A stretch of DNA of 44,021 nt, taken from Anaerolineae bacterium. GTDB taxonomy: Bacteria > Chloroflexota > Anaerolineae > Aggregatilineales > Phototrophicaceae. The notes under the pieces are model-generated. The model searched no databases. It saw only the letters and a program-made list of their open reading frames with translations, and had not been told where the DNA came from. Shown here in pieces: positions 1 to 7,297 of this stretch. Both the position numbers and the translations under genes were made by a program. How positions within the stretch are numbered: position 1 is the stretch's first letter; each line of letters opens with the position of its first letter. The stretch is taken from assembly GCA_022843385.1 (NCBI GenBank), contig JALHNT010000011.1, positions 1 through 44,021 of the forward strand. Direction: 5' to 3'.

Positions 1-347
1 CCGAACCAAATAATGAAGGGGAGTGGAATCATGACCAACCCGAACAAATGATAAACAATATCAAGAGCCACTTCGCTTCTTGTTGAAGCGTACGGAAAAA
101 AACCGCCTGTAAACACATTAACCCCAGTAATGAATCCAAGCACAGTGAAACCCAATCGGACATGCCGATACCATTCGCCCAGGTTGAGATCGACACAGAG
201 GGTGCACATCAAGGCAGCGACAACGTAAAGCAGATATCTCCTTTCCAAAACCAGTCCGTTCGAGCGAAGCGCTTGAGCCATTAAGCTAAACAAATAGGCG
301 GCTGAAACGAGCTGCGCTCCGAAAACGATGATCTTGAGGATGATCAT
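1..347 (-). CDS. Multi-pass membrane protein, partial (C-terminus beyond left edge)
   Basis: An open frame reads from an ATG at 347 to the left edge without a stop, giving 115 visible residues. The peptide begins MIILKIIVFGAQLVSAAYLF and is strongly hydrophobic, with about four candidate membrane segments near residues 2-22, 38-54, 63-80 and 97-115. A polar stretch with paired arginines (about 28-37) separates the first two. An AAAGG sits about seven bases before the ATG and supports this start. I do not recognise the family. The frame lies on the same strand as the two downstream carbohydrate genes, but it points away from the window and its full length is unknown. The call rests on the open frame, hydrophobicity and ribosome-binding site only. 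Confidence 0.6.
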   Translation of the reverse strand, partial: MIILKIIVFGAQLVSAAYLFSLMAQALRSNGLVLERRYLLYVVAALMCTLCVDLNLGEWYRHVRLGFTVLGFITGVNVFTGGFFPYASTRSEVALDIVYHLFGLVMIPLPFIIWF

Positions 348-416
348 ATTCGGCCTTTAATACAGCGCGAGGCGATGCCAACCTGATGACTCATGGGTAG
401 TCACCACGCCTGAAGC

Positions 417-2288
417 TCACCCCTCCAGCACCAGCATCCCGCTGCGACCCACCCCTTCGAGCAGGATGCGCCCATCCTTGACGGTGAACGCCCTACCCTT
501 GAGCAGATCAACCAGCCGCGCCCCATCGGCGATCCCGGCATGGCGCACCGGCAGCAGCGTTGGCGGCAGCCACTCCGGTCCACGCCAACCCACCACCAGC
601 AGCCGCTGTTCCGGTGACTGGCGCAGATAAGCCAGCAGCCCGCCCTCGGCATGGATCATCTGAAAGCCACCACGTCGCAGCGCCGGCGCATTCCGCCGCA
701 GCTCGATCAGCCCCTTGTAATGATTGCGCAGATCGGTATCCCAGGTCGCTTCATCCCAGCGCATACAACGGCGGTTATCCGGGTCGTCGGTGCCCTCCAT
801 GCCGATCTCGTCGCCATAGTAGATGCAGGGGACGCCGGGGAAAGTCAACAGCAGGGTCGAGGCCAGCTTGAGCAGCGCCTTGTCACCGCCGGCGATAGTC
901 AGGATGCGCGGGGTGTCGTGGCTGCCGAGCTGGATGAACTGCTGGCGCGCCACCGCCCAGGGAACGGCAGCGCGGAAACGGGTCCACTGCTCGGCCAATG
1001 CCTCGGCGGGCAGCGGCGTGTGGTCGATCCAGCGGTCGGAACTGGCGGTTTCCAGCCCGCGCAGCCAGCGCCACAGCGGGATGGTGAAGCCCTGGTAATT
1101 CATGGTGGCGTCCAGCTCATCGCCCTGGAGATGGGGGGTGCCGTCGAAGAAGTTCTCGCCGAAGAGATAGGCATCCGGGTTGTCATGCTTGACCACCTGC
1201 CGCAGTTCGCGCCAGACCTCATGAGCCAACTGGGTCATGCCCTGGCGCGCTGTCATGTTCGCCACATCCAGCCGCCAGCCATCGATGCGGTAGGGTTCAT
1301 GCAGCCAGCGCCGCAGCACCGAATCCGAGGCGCGGTACATGGCCTCGCGCAGACGGTAGCTGCGATAATTCAGCTTGACCAGCGACTTATGCCCCAGCCA
1401 GGTCTCGTATTCGTCGGGGTGATGGGTGAAGGTGAAGAAGTCGGCGGTGGGCGCGGCGCGGTTGGCCTGGGCTTCCAGGAACCAGACATTGCGGAAGCCG
1501 CAGTGATTGGGCGTGACATCGAGGATCAGGCGCATCTGGCGGTCATCGAGCGCCCGGCGCAGGTCAATGAGCGCCTGGTCGCCGCCCAGATAGGGATCGA
1601 CATGGTGATAATCGGCGATGTCGTAGCGATGGTTGCTGTAGGCGGTGAAGATCGGGTTGAGGAACAGACTGTTCACGCCCAGGTCTTGCAGATAATCGAG
1701 CTTCTGCATGACGCCTGCCAGATCACCGCCGTAGTAATCCAGGCTGCCAGCGCTGGCCCAGGGCAGCGGGTCTTCGCCCCAGTCACGCTGCTGGGTTTTG
1801 AAGCCGTGCCGCCCCCACGACAGACCGGCGGGGACATCGTTGCCGGGGTCGCCGTTGTGGAAACGATCCGGGAAAACCTGATAGAAGATGGCGTCTTCCA
1901 GCCAGCGCGGGGCGCTGAAGTCCGCCAGCAGCTTGAAGTCGAACCAGTCGGGGGCGTCGGCGCGGCTGACCCCCATGGCCGTCAGCCAGTAAGCGCCTTC
2001 GTCCGACATGATCTTGAAGCGGTAAGGCAGGCTGGGCATGGTCATCTTCAGCTCGCCCACCCACCAGGCACAGACGCCCTCCTCCCGATCCGGGCGCAGC
2101 GCTTCAAGGAATTCTTCGCCATCGGGGGCGGTGCGCAGGAAGACAGCACGAATCGGTGCACCGAGCGGCGCACGCAGTCGCAGCGTGACGACCTCGTCCT
2201 GCGTCGGCAGCGGGTTGGAGACATAGAGGGCTGATCCATCGTGATGCAGCCCGGCGGTCCAGTGCAACGGCATATGCGCATTCCCCAT
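417..2288 (-). CDS. GH13 alpha-amylase family enzyme (maltodextrin glucosidase / neopullulanase type)
   Basis: This is probably a cytoplasmic hydrolase of maltodextrins, since no signal peptide is visible. An N-terminal beta domain (about residues 1-125) precedes a GH13 TIM barrel. In the longest reading of 627 residues, the four conserved regions are DVTPNH (261-266), GWRLDVA with nucleophile Asp345, GENFFD with acid/base Glu382, and GSHDTPR with Asp462. YYGGDL and LNPIFTAYSNHRYD also match the MalZ/cyclomaltodextrinase group, and the length fits MalZ-like enzymes. The start is uncertain. I give the ATG at 2288; a TTG at 2300 has GGTGA five bases before it, and an ATG at 2273 has GGGGA eight bases before it. 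The GT-C transferase gene lies about 80 bp upstream on the same strand, so co-transcription is possible. The exact substrate (MalZ, neopullulanase or cyclomaltodextrinase) cannot be settled from sequence alone. Confidence 0.9.
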   Translation of the reverse strand: MGNAHMPLHWTAGLHHDGSALYVSNPLPTQDEVVTLRLRAPLGAPIRAVFLRTAPDGEEFLEALRPDREEGVCAWWVGELKMTMPSLPYRFKIMSDEGAYWLTAMGVSRADAPDWFDFKLLADFSAPRWLEDAIFYQVFPDRFHNGDPGNDVPAGLSWGRHGFKTQQRDWGEDPLPWASAGSLDYYGGDLAGVMQKLDYLQDLGVNSLFLNPIFTAYSNHRYDIADYHHVDPYLGGDQALIDLRRALDDRQMRLILDVTPNHCGFRNVWFLEAQANRAAPTADFFTFTHHPDEYETWLGHKSLVKLNYRSYRLREAMYRASDSVLRRWLHEPYRIDGWRLDVANMTARQGMTQLAHEVWRELRQVVKHDNPDAYLFGENFFDGTPHLQGDELDATMNYQGFTIPLWRWLRGLETASSDRWIDHTPLPAEALAEQWTRFRAAVPWAVARQQFIQLGSHDTPRILTIAGGDKALLKLASTLLLTFPGVPCIYYGDEIGMEGTDDPDNRRCMRWDEATWDTDLRNHYKGLIELRRNAPALRRGGFQMIHAEGGLLAYLRQSPEQRLLVVGWRGPEWLPPTLLPVRHAGIADGARLVDLLKGRAFTVKDGRILLEGVGRSGMLVLEG

Positions 2289-2365
2289 GTATGACGTCAA
2301 TCATGTCACCTAATGATAGCCATAAGCCGGTAATTCAGGCTAGAGAGGAAGTCGCGCGACAGCGA

Positions 2366-4468
2366 TTATTCCGCCACATGCTTGGCCGCTGAGACGAAGT
2401 ACAGCCAGAACTCGCGATCCGGTGGCAGTGGATAGGGGCTGCGGAATGGGCCATCCACTGCGAAGTAAAGTTGGATCAAATTCAGCGAAGCGGTGTCATT
2501 TGGCAGCAGGTAGAAAGCGTAATCATCAGTACGTGGCAGTGATTCCAGGAGGTTGGCGTCAAAATCAGATGGCGACAGGTTATAAGTCGAGATGTCATCG
2601 CGGAGGAAATGCATGACAGCTTGAGCATAGCTGTGATACCCCACCGGTTCAGCGATGATGTACACCTGAGTTGAAAGTGGCAGCGTGGTCGAACGAAAAG
2701 CGGCATCCTGGCTATCGGCGTACAGGCGAGATTGAATGTTGTAGAGCGGGACGTGTTGGGCGAAGTAGTAGATGACCTGGCCGGCGGCCATCAGGATAAC
2801 GACCAGTCGTGCCAGCCGCCGCGCCTGGACGGAACGCTGCCCCAGCAGATGAAACAGGGTATGCAGCCCCAGCGCCGCCAGCAGCATCAGTGCCGGGAAA
2901 ACCACCACATAGCGGGCGGACATGAGCGGCACAAACAGCAGACTGTTGCCGATGGCGGTCGCCAGCAGCCAGAGCAGCAGCAGGACGCCGCTGTTTTGCA
3001 GGCGCAGGGCGTACCACAGCGCCGTCGCCAGCCCGATCAGGAAGGGAGCGGCCAGGTAAACCAATAGCAGCGGCGCATTCCCCCGATAGAAGAAAGAGTC
3101 ATCGGGAACTCCCAGGTACAGGCGAAACGTATCGAGGGCGCGCACCAGATAGTCTAAAGCTGGTAGCATTCCTACCGCGTTGGCCTCATTAAAGCGCAGG
3201 GAAAAGGTCTGCTCCTGCGCCGCCAACATGATATAGATCGGGCCGCCGATCACCACAGCCGCGACCAACATTACGGCTACTCCTTTGAACCGGCCGCGCA
3301 GCCGGTCGTTGCGCAGCCAGTCCAGCTCGATGCAGCACCACAGCCACGCCCCAAGCAGCAGCGGATACAGCAGCCGTCCGCCATCGTAAAAATACTGGGT
3401 CAACCCCAGCGCCGCGCCGGCCAGTGCGAAGTAACCCCGCCGCCCGGTTTGCCAGCCCCAGGCCAGCCAGCCCAGCGCCAGCGTCCCGAACAACGGGTCG
3501 GCGATGTTGTTGATGCCGATGCGGCTGAAGTGAATGTGAGGCGGGAAAGTCGCCAGCAGGAGCGCGGCCAGCAGGGCGACGGGTTGGTTGAACAAGGCGC
3601 GCGCCAGGATATAGATCGCTGGGATGGTCAGCGTCCCGATGATGACGCTGACGAGGCGCAGGCCGATCAGATTACGCCCAAACAGGTCTACTGTCAGACT
3701 TTGCAGATAGGGGAAGAGCCAGGGGAAAGGGGTAGTGCTGCTGAAGCGGGCGAACAGGGGAACCGGGTGCAATCGAGCGAAATACACTCCGTCACTGAAG
3801 TTGGCTTCATCGACGAAGAAGCGAACGGCGCTATCCAAGGCTACCAGGCGCAGCATCAGCGCCAATATGGTAATCAACCCCATCCACAACAGGGTGTGTC
3901 GTTCCAGCGGGAGCAGCGGCCCGCCCAGGCCAACCACGATCAGGCCGATGCCGCCGCACAGCACGATCAACTGAAGGAAGGTCGAGATGGTGCGGTCCCC
4001 CAGCAGATTCCAGACGATCAGGATGATGATGCAGACCACCCCCAGAGCTGCTTGTTGCCACCACACCCGCTCCGAGACGGGCGGGGCGGCTGGGGCGGAG
4101 TGCCGCCGCAATGGATGGAGCATCAGACCGATAGACAACCCGACCGTTCCCAGCACCAGCAGGTTCCAGCCCCAACCCAGTGCCTGACGCTGGAACAGGA
4201 GAGCCGCGCCGAGCAGCAGCAGGCAGGAGCCGATGCCAAGCAGCCGACCCGAACGGCTGCGCCAGGCGGGATAGATGCGCTCGACTGGCGGCGCCGCTTC
4301 GGCTGGAACGGGAGGAGTATCAATCACGGCTATAGCGGCAACCGGGGAAGCATGAACGGCGGATGGGGGTAGGCTGTGTCGGCGGACGAGCAACCAGGCC
4401 ACGACAGCGGCTGCCACGACGCCGGCAGCCATGAGCGCTGCCTTGCCCGGAAATGTGCGACGAGTCAT
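2366..4468 (-). CDS. GT-C fold membrane glycosyltransferase (ArnT/PMT-like, GT39/GT83 group)
   Basis: A 700-residue multi-pass protein, probably transferring a sugar from a polyprenyl-phosphate donor to lipid, glycan or protein on the outer face of the membrane. After an N-terminal membrane segment (about 10-28) and a Pro/Ala-rich stretch come two membrane hairpins. The GT-C core starts near 195. The first external loop carries the acidic pair Asp220-Glu221 in FFVDEANF, the usual catalytic motif. NLIGLRLVSVIIGTLTI and AALGLTQYFYDGGR match the conserved middle of PMT_2 proteins. The ATG at 4468 follows a weak purine-rich site. The family is clear from motifs and topology; donor and acceptor are unknown. 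The extra N-terminal hydrophobic block before the GT-C core is longer than in typical ArnT. Confidence 0.85.
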   Translation of the reverse strand: MTRRTFPGKAALMAAGVVAAAVVAWLLVRRHSLPPSAVHASPVAAIAVIDTPPVPAEAAPPVERIYPAWRSRSGRLLGIGSCLLLLGAALLFQRQALGWGWNLLVLGTVGLSIGLMLHPLRRHSAPAAPPVSERVWWQQAALGVVCIIILIVWNLLGDRTISTFLQLIVLCGGIGLIVVGLGGPLLPLERHTLLWMGLITILALMLRLVALDSAVRFFVDEANFSDGVYFARLHPVPLFARFSSTTPFPWLFPYLQSLTVDLFGRNLIGLRLVSVIIGTLTIPAIYILARALFNQPVALLAALLLATFPPHIHFSRIGINNIADPLFGTLALGWLAWGWQTGRRGYFALAGAALGLTQYFYDGGRLLYPLLLGAWLWCCIELDWLRNDRLRGRFKGVAVMLVAAVVIGGPIYIMLAAQEQTFSLRFNEANAVGMLPALDYLVRALDTFRLYLGVPDDSFFYRGNAPLLLVYLAAPFLIGLATALWYALRLQNSGVLLLLWLLATAIGNSLLFVPLMSARYVVVFPALMLLAALGLHTLFHLLGQRSVQARRLARLVVILMAAGQVIYYFAQHVPLYNIQSRLYADSQDAAFRSTTLPLSTQVYIIAEPVGYHSYAQAVMHFLRDDISTYNLSPSDFDANLLESLPRTDDYAFYLLPNDTASLNLIQLYFAVDGPFRSPYPLPPDREFWLYFVSAAKHVAE

Positions 4469-4507
4469 CGGCTATCCGTGAGCGATGCTATTGGGCTGAT
4501 GAGGTTT

Positions 4508-4537
4508 ATTCTACGGTGTCATGACGCTTTCGTACAA
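4508..4537 (-). promoter_or_regulatory. Candidate sigma70-type promoter for the GT-C transferase gene
   Basis: Reading the minus strand, TTGTAC (4532-4537) and TAGAAT (4508-4513) are separated by 18 bases, 40 bases upstream of the ATG at 4468. The -10 matches consensus at 5 of 6 positions and the -35 only at 3 of 6. Weak but well placed in a divergent intergenic region. Confidence 0.35.
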
Positions 4538-4579
4538 CTGCCTCATCTGGGCGCGTCATGTCCTGGCGAAAAGGCATTG

Positions 4580-4585
4580 TATAAT
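4580..4585 (+). promoter_or_regulatory. TATAAT -10 element for the Uma2 gene
   Basis: A perfect TATAAT lies 29 bases before the ATG at 4615. I see no good -35 at the right distance. If used, the leader would be about 23 bases and would contain the GAGG/AGGA ribosome-binding site. Confidence 0.4.
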
Positions 4586-4614
4586 CAAATCATCACGAGT
4601 GTGAGGCAGGAACC

Positions 4615-5181
4615 ATGACCGTAATCGAAAACATCCGCATCAGCCCCGCCGAATTCGAGGCGCTGCTCAACCGACCGGAAAACGCCAACCGCTGGCTGGA
4701 GTTGTTCCAGGGAGTCATCCACGAGGTCATTATGCCCAAACCGCTGCACGGAATCATCTCTGCGTTGATTGCCAGCTTCATCCAGATGTACCTGAATCAA
4801 AATCCGATTGGACGAGTGATGGGCGATGGCGTGTTGTTCTACCTGCCCAATGGTGATGTATTCATCCCTGACGCCGCCTATGTCTCGTTCGCCCGCCAGC
4901 CGACGATCCCGGAGCGCTACGACCTCGCGCCCGATCTGGCGGTCGAGGTGTTGTCGCCTTCCAACAGCAGCGTCGAGATAGAGGAGAAGGTGGCAAGTTA
5001 TCTGGCAGCCGGCAGCCAGATGGTGTGGGTGGTCAACCCGGTCAAACAGACCGTCAATGTGTGGCGTCCTGGCGAAGGGCGCGAGCTGCGGGTAGAGAAA
5101 CTCACGCTGGACGACACGCTGGATGGTGGCGCGGTGCTGCCCGGCTTCAGCCTGCCGGTGCGCGACATCTTCCCGATGTAG
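4615..5181 (+). CDS. Uma2 family (DUF820) PD-(D/E)XK nuclease-like protein
   Basis: A 188-residue protein of the Uma2/DUF820 family. These are restriction-endonuclease-fold proteins that occur in many copies in Cyanobacteria and Chloroflexota, and their biological role is not established. The catalytic pattern is present: PD at 85-86, then PDLAVEVLSPS with Asp107 and Glu111, then Glu123-Lys125 in the following helix, and the typical YLAAGSQMVWVV strand. Length is normal. GAGGCAGG immediately before the ATG is a good ribosome-binding site. The gene stands alone between a divergent glycosyltransferase and a P450 gene, with no toxin-antitoxin or restriction partner nearby. Confidence 0.9.
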   Translation: MTVIENIRISPAEFEALLNRPENANRWLELFQGVIHEVIMPKPLHGIISALIASFIQMYLNQNPIGRVMGDGVLFYLPNGDVFIPDAAYVSFARQPTIPERYDLAPDLAVEVLSPSNSSVEIEEKVASYLAAGSQMVWVVNPVKQTVNVWRPGEGRELRVEKLTLDDTLDGGAVLPGFSLPVRDIFPM

Positions 5182-5493
5182 CGGAGTGACAGGTTGCGGG
5201 TGAGCGGGTTGGGTCAATTCGAGCCGGCCCACGCAACTGCTGGAATCCATTTCTAAATCCGCGAGTCAATGGTACGTGCCTATTTCTCATCAGGCATATT
5301 TCCTGTGTCAACGTGATTCCTCGTCGTGTGTCATCTTATCTTTCCCGCCAATCGACAACGTGAGCCGGCAATCACTCTGGTACCGCCAGTTGGTGAACAA
5401 GAGACCGCAATCGTCATATAATGGAAGTTGGCACTGCAACTTGCTAGGTGGCTCTGCGTATACGGTCATAGATCGTCACGGGGAGTGGGGAGT
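5182..5493 (+). other. Intergenic region between Uma2 and P450 genes
   Basis: These 312 bases contain no convincing gene. Near the right end is a TATAAT (5417-5422) without a good -35. It is followed at the expected start of transcription by the dyad AAGTTG-N6-CAACTT (5425-5442), a possible repressor site. The GGGGAGTGGGGAG purine run before 5494 is the P450 ribosome-binding site. No terminator is obvious after the Uma2 stop. Confidence 0.5.
5417..5442 (+). promoter_or_regulatory. -10 box with overlapping dyad upstream of the P450 gene
   Basis: TATAAT at 5417-5422 is followed by AAGTTG, six bases (GCACTG), then CAACTT at 5425-5442, which covers the predicted transcription start near 5429. 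A dyad at +1 is a common place for a repressor operator. Lack of a clear -35 lowers confidence. Confidence 0.35.
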
Positions 5494-6807
5494 ATGAACG
5501 CATTTCCGCCCGGCCCACGCGGCTGGGACATCTGGGCATACATTCGTGGGAGCAATCGCGAGAAGCTGGCAGCCTGGGGACGGGCTCGTGATGAATTCGG
5601 CGATCTGGTGTACGCCCATTTTCTGGGGCAGCATTTCTATCTGCTGAATCACCCTGACCATATCCGCGCCGCGCTGGTGGAGCATGGTGCGTCTTTCCTG
5701 CAACTGCCGCTGGGGCAGCAGCCACCGCGACGCCCGCCTCCATCTGCCGAAGTCGATGAACGCCGACACGATCACCGCCGATTGCGCCGTATCATTCAGC
5801 CGGCTTTTCAACCGGCCAACGTCGCCCATTATGGTCGCGTCATGGTCGATTACACACAGTCGATGCTGGCGAGCTGGACATCGGGCGAGACCCGCGATCT
5901 GAGCCAGGACATGACCCATCTGACGCTGCGCATCGTCGGGCGCGCCCTGTTCGATGCCGATGTCACCGACTCATCAGATGCCATCAGTCAGGTGGTGACA
6001 GTGGGAGCGAAATTTCTGACCAATGCTCGCACCCGACTGCCACTGCCCACTCCCAGTAATCTGCGGCTGCTGCGGGCCTGGAATGAAATGAATGATCAGA
6101 TCAGCAGCCTGATCAGCCAACGGCGACAGGCACCGGAAGGACATGATGATCTGTTGACCGCCATCCTGCAAGCCACTGATCTGGTTGATGGCAGTGGCCT
6201 GAGCGACAAAGAAGCCCATGACACCCTCATCAGCCTGTTCATCGCCGGTCACGAGACGACGGCGGTGGCGCTGGGCTGGGCGGCGTATCTGCTGGCACAG
6301 CATCCACAGGCTGAAGCCGCGCTCTGGGCAGAACTGGACACGGTGCTGCAAGGGCGTCCGCCGACGGTGGATGATCTGCCGCAACTGCCCTATACCGACG
6401 CCGTGATCCGCGAAACGCTGCGCTTGTATCCGCCGGCCTGGGTACTCTTTCGTTATGCGCTGGAAGGTGCAGCGCTGGGCGGGCATGACCTGCCGCCGGG
6501 GAGTTATGTGCTGATGAGTCCATATGTCATGCAACGCGACGCCCGCTGGTATCCCGAACCGGAACAATTCAGACCCGAACGCTGGCTGGATGGCAGCGAG
6601 GCTGATCTGCCGCGCTATGCTTATTATCCCTTCGGCGGCGGGGCGCATGTCTGCACTGGGCAATTTTTCGCATGGCAGGAACTCCAACTGGTATTGGCGA
6701 CCATCGCTCAATGCTGGCAACTGCGTCTGACAACGCCAGTCGCGATTGAACCGGTCATCACGCTGCGCCCCGATCAACCCATTCAGATGGTGGTCGAGCC
6801 ACGTTAG
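5494..6807 (+). CDS. Cytochrome P450
   Basis: A soluble, bacterial-type P450 of 437 residues, probably a monooxygenase of unknown substrate. The visible hallmarks are the I-helix AGHETT (251-256), the K-helix ExxR as Glu307-Arg310, PERW (361-364), and the heme loop FGGGAHVCTG with ligand Cys387. The heme loop has His in the usual Arg position (tolerated in the family) and Thr between Cys and Gly where a hydrophobic residue is normal. A Pro/Arg-rich insertion (about 76-85) precedes the C-helix. The frame is open further upstream to 5428, but the ATG at 5494 has a strong purine run before it and the conserved N-terminus FPPGPRG starts here. No dedicated redox partner is adjacent; the ferredoxin at 7070 belongs to a separate unit with its own promoter-like site. 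Confidence 0.93.
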   Translation: MNAFPPGPRGWDIWAYIRGSNREKLAAWGRARDEFGDLVYAHFLGQHFYLLNHPDHIRAALVEHGASFLQLPLGQQPPRRPPPSAEVDERRHDHRRLRRIIQPAFQPANVAHYGRVMVDYTQSMLASWTSGETRDLSQDMTHLTLRIVGRALFDADVTDSSDAISQVVTVGAKFLTNARTRLPLPTPSNLRLLRAWNEMNDQISSLISQRRQAPEGHDDLLTAILQATDLVDGSGLSDKEAHDTLISLFIAGHETTAVALGWAAYLLAQHPQAEAALWAELDTVLQGRPPTVDDLPQLPYTDAVIRETLRLYPPAWVLFRYALEGAALGGHDLPPGSYVLMSPYVMQRDARWYPEPEQFRPERWLDGSEADLPRYAYYPFGGGAHVCTGQFFAWQELQLVLATIAQCWQLRLTTPVAIEPVITLRPDQPIQMVVEPR

Positions 6808-6827
6808 TAAGGTTGTAACGGTTCTGT

Positions 6828-6844
6828 TTCTCCCGTTGGGAGAA
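6828..6844 (+). terminator. Short hairpin after P450 gene
   Basis: TTCTCCC (6828-6834) and GGGAGAA (6838-6844) form a perfect 7-bp stem with a 3-base loop, 20 bases after the P450 stop. There is no T-run on either strand, so this is a hairpin in a terminator position rather than a proven intrinsic terminator. Confidence 0.3.
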
Positions 6845-6990
6845 GGATCACCGACGATGATGACAGCACCCTATATAACACACTTCAATGCGTAGCCGCG
6901 TGCTCACAGCCAGATCAGGTCTGCCTGGCTAAGCTGGTTGCTGTAGCTGACCTGAGACGCAAGGCCCTCACATCCGAATTCACCTTTGAC

Positions 6991-7032
6991 TTGATCTAAA
7001 TCAAGGCCAACTCCTCCGGCTTGTCCTATCCT
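6991..7032 (+). promoter_or_regulatory. FNR/DNR-type box and -10 upstream of ferredoxin-nirK
   Basis: TTGATCTAAATCAA (6991-7004) matches the FNR-family consensus TTGAT-N4-ATCAA perfectly and is fully palindromic. A TATCCT (7027-7032) lies at the distance expected for class II activation: if transcription starts near 7039, the box is centred at about -41.5. There is no separate -35, as is usual for activator-dependent promoters. The ATG of the ferredoxin gene is at 7070. FNR responds to oxygen, and DNR/NNR-type relatives with the same box respond to NO; the box sequence alone does not say which acts here. Confidence 0.75.
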
Positions 7033-7069
7033 GAAGCTCAACAGACTATATCCCTTCGAGGACCAAGCC

Positions 7070-7297
7070 ATGAGCGACGATGGTTGGATGCCGATTATTC
7101 ATCAGGATCGCTGTGTCGGCTGCGGCACCTGCGTTCAGCAATGCCCTACCCAGGCATTGGCGCGGGTGAATGACAAAGCGCAGCTCATGTACCCTGAACG
7201 CTGCATCTATTGTGCTGATTGCGAAATGCTCTGTCCCGAAGGCGCGATTGAGGTTTTCTTCGTCATTTGCCCAACTCCAAAAGGGGACCCATCATGA
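7070..7297 (+). CDS. Small ferredoxin with two [4Fe-4S] motifs
   Basis: A 75-residue electron carrier. Two classical cluster motifs are complete: CVGCGTCVQQCP (Cys15, 18, 21, 25) and CIYCADCEMLCP (Cys45, 48, 51, 55). This gives the clostridial-type 2[4Fe-4S] fold with a short C-terminal tail (PTPKGDPS). GAGGA (7058-7062) precedes the ATG. The stop overlaps the start of the nirK-like gene as ATGA, so the two are translationally coupled and almost certainly one operon under the FNR-type box. A role in supplying electrons or in assembly for nitrite reduction is inference from context. NirK normally takes electrons from cupredoxins or cytochrome c, so the pairing is unusual. Confidence 0.92.
   Translation: MSDDGWMPIIHQDRCVGCGTCVQQCPTQALARVNDKAQLMYPERCIYCADCEMLCPEGAIEVFFVICPTPKGDPS

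Noticed and set aside
651..2234. Long plus-strand open frame (527 codons) opposite the GH13 gene
   Set aside because: It mirrors the minus-strand enzyme, whose four GH13 motifs are intact. The frame has biased, low-information composition typical of an antisense shadow.
3449..4372. 307-codon plus-strand frame rich in Gln/Asp
   Set aside because: Antisense to the hydrophobic GT-C gene. Codons for Leu/Val in membrane helices read as Gln/Asn/Asp on the other strand.
4615..5181. Restriction-modification or toxin-antitoxin system around Uma2
   Set aside because: No methyltransferase, antitoxin or defence partner is adjacent; Uma2 proteins often occur singly.
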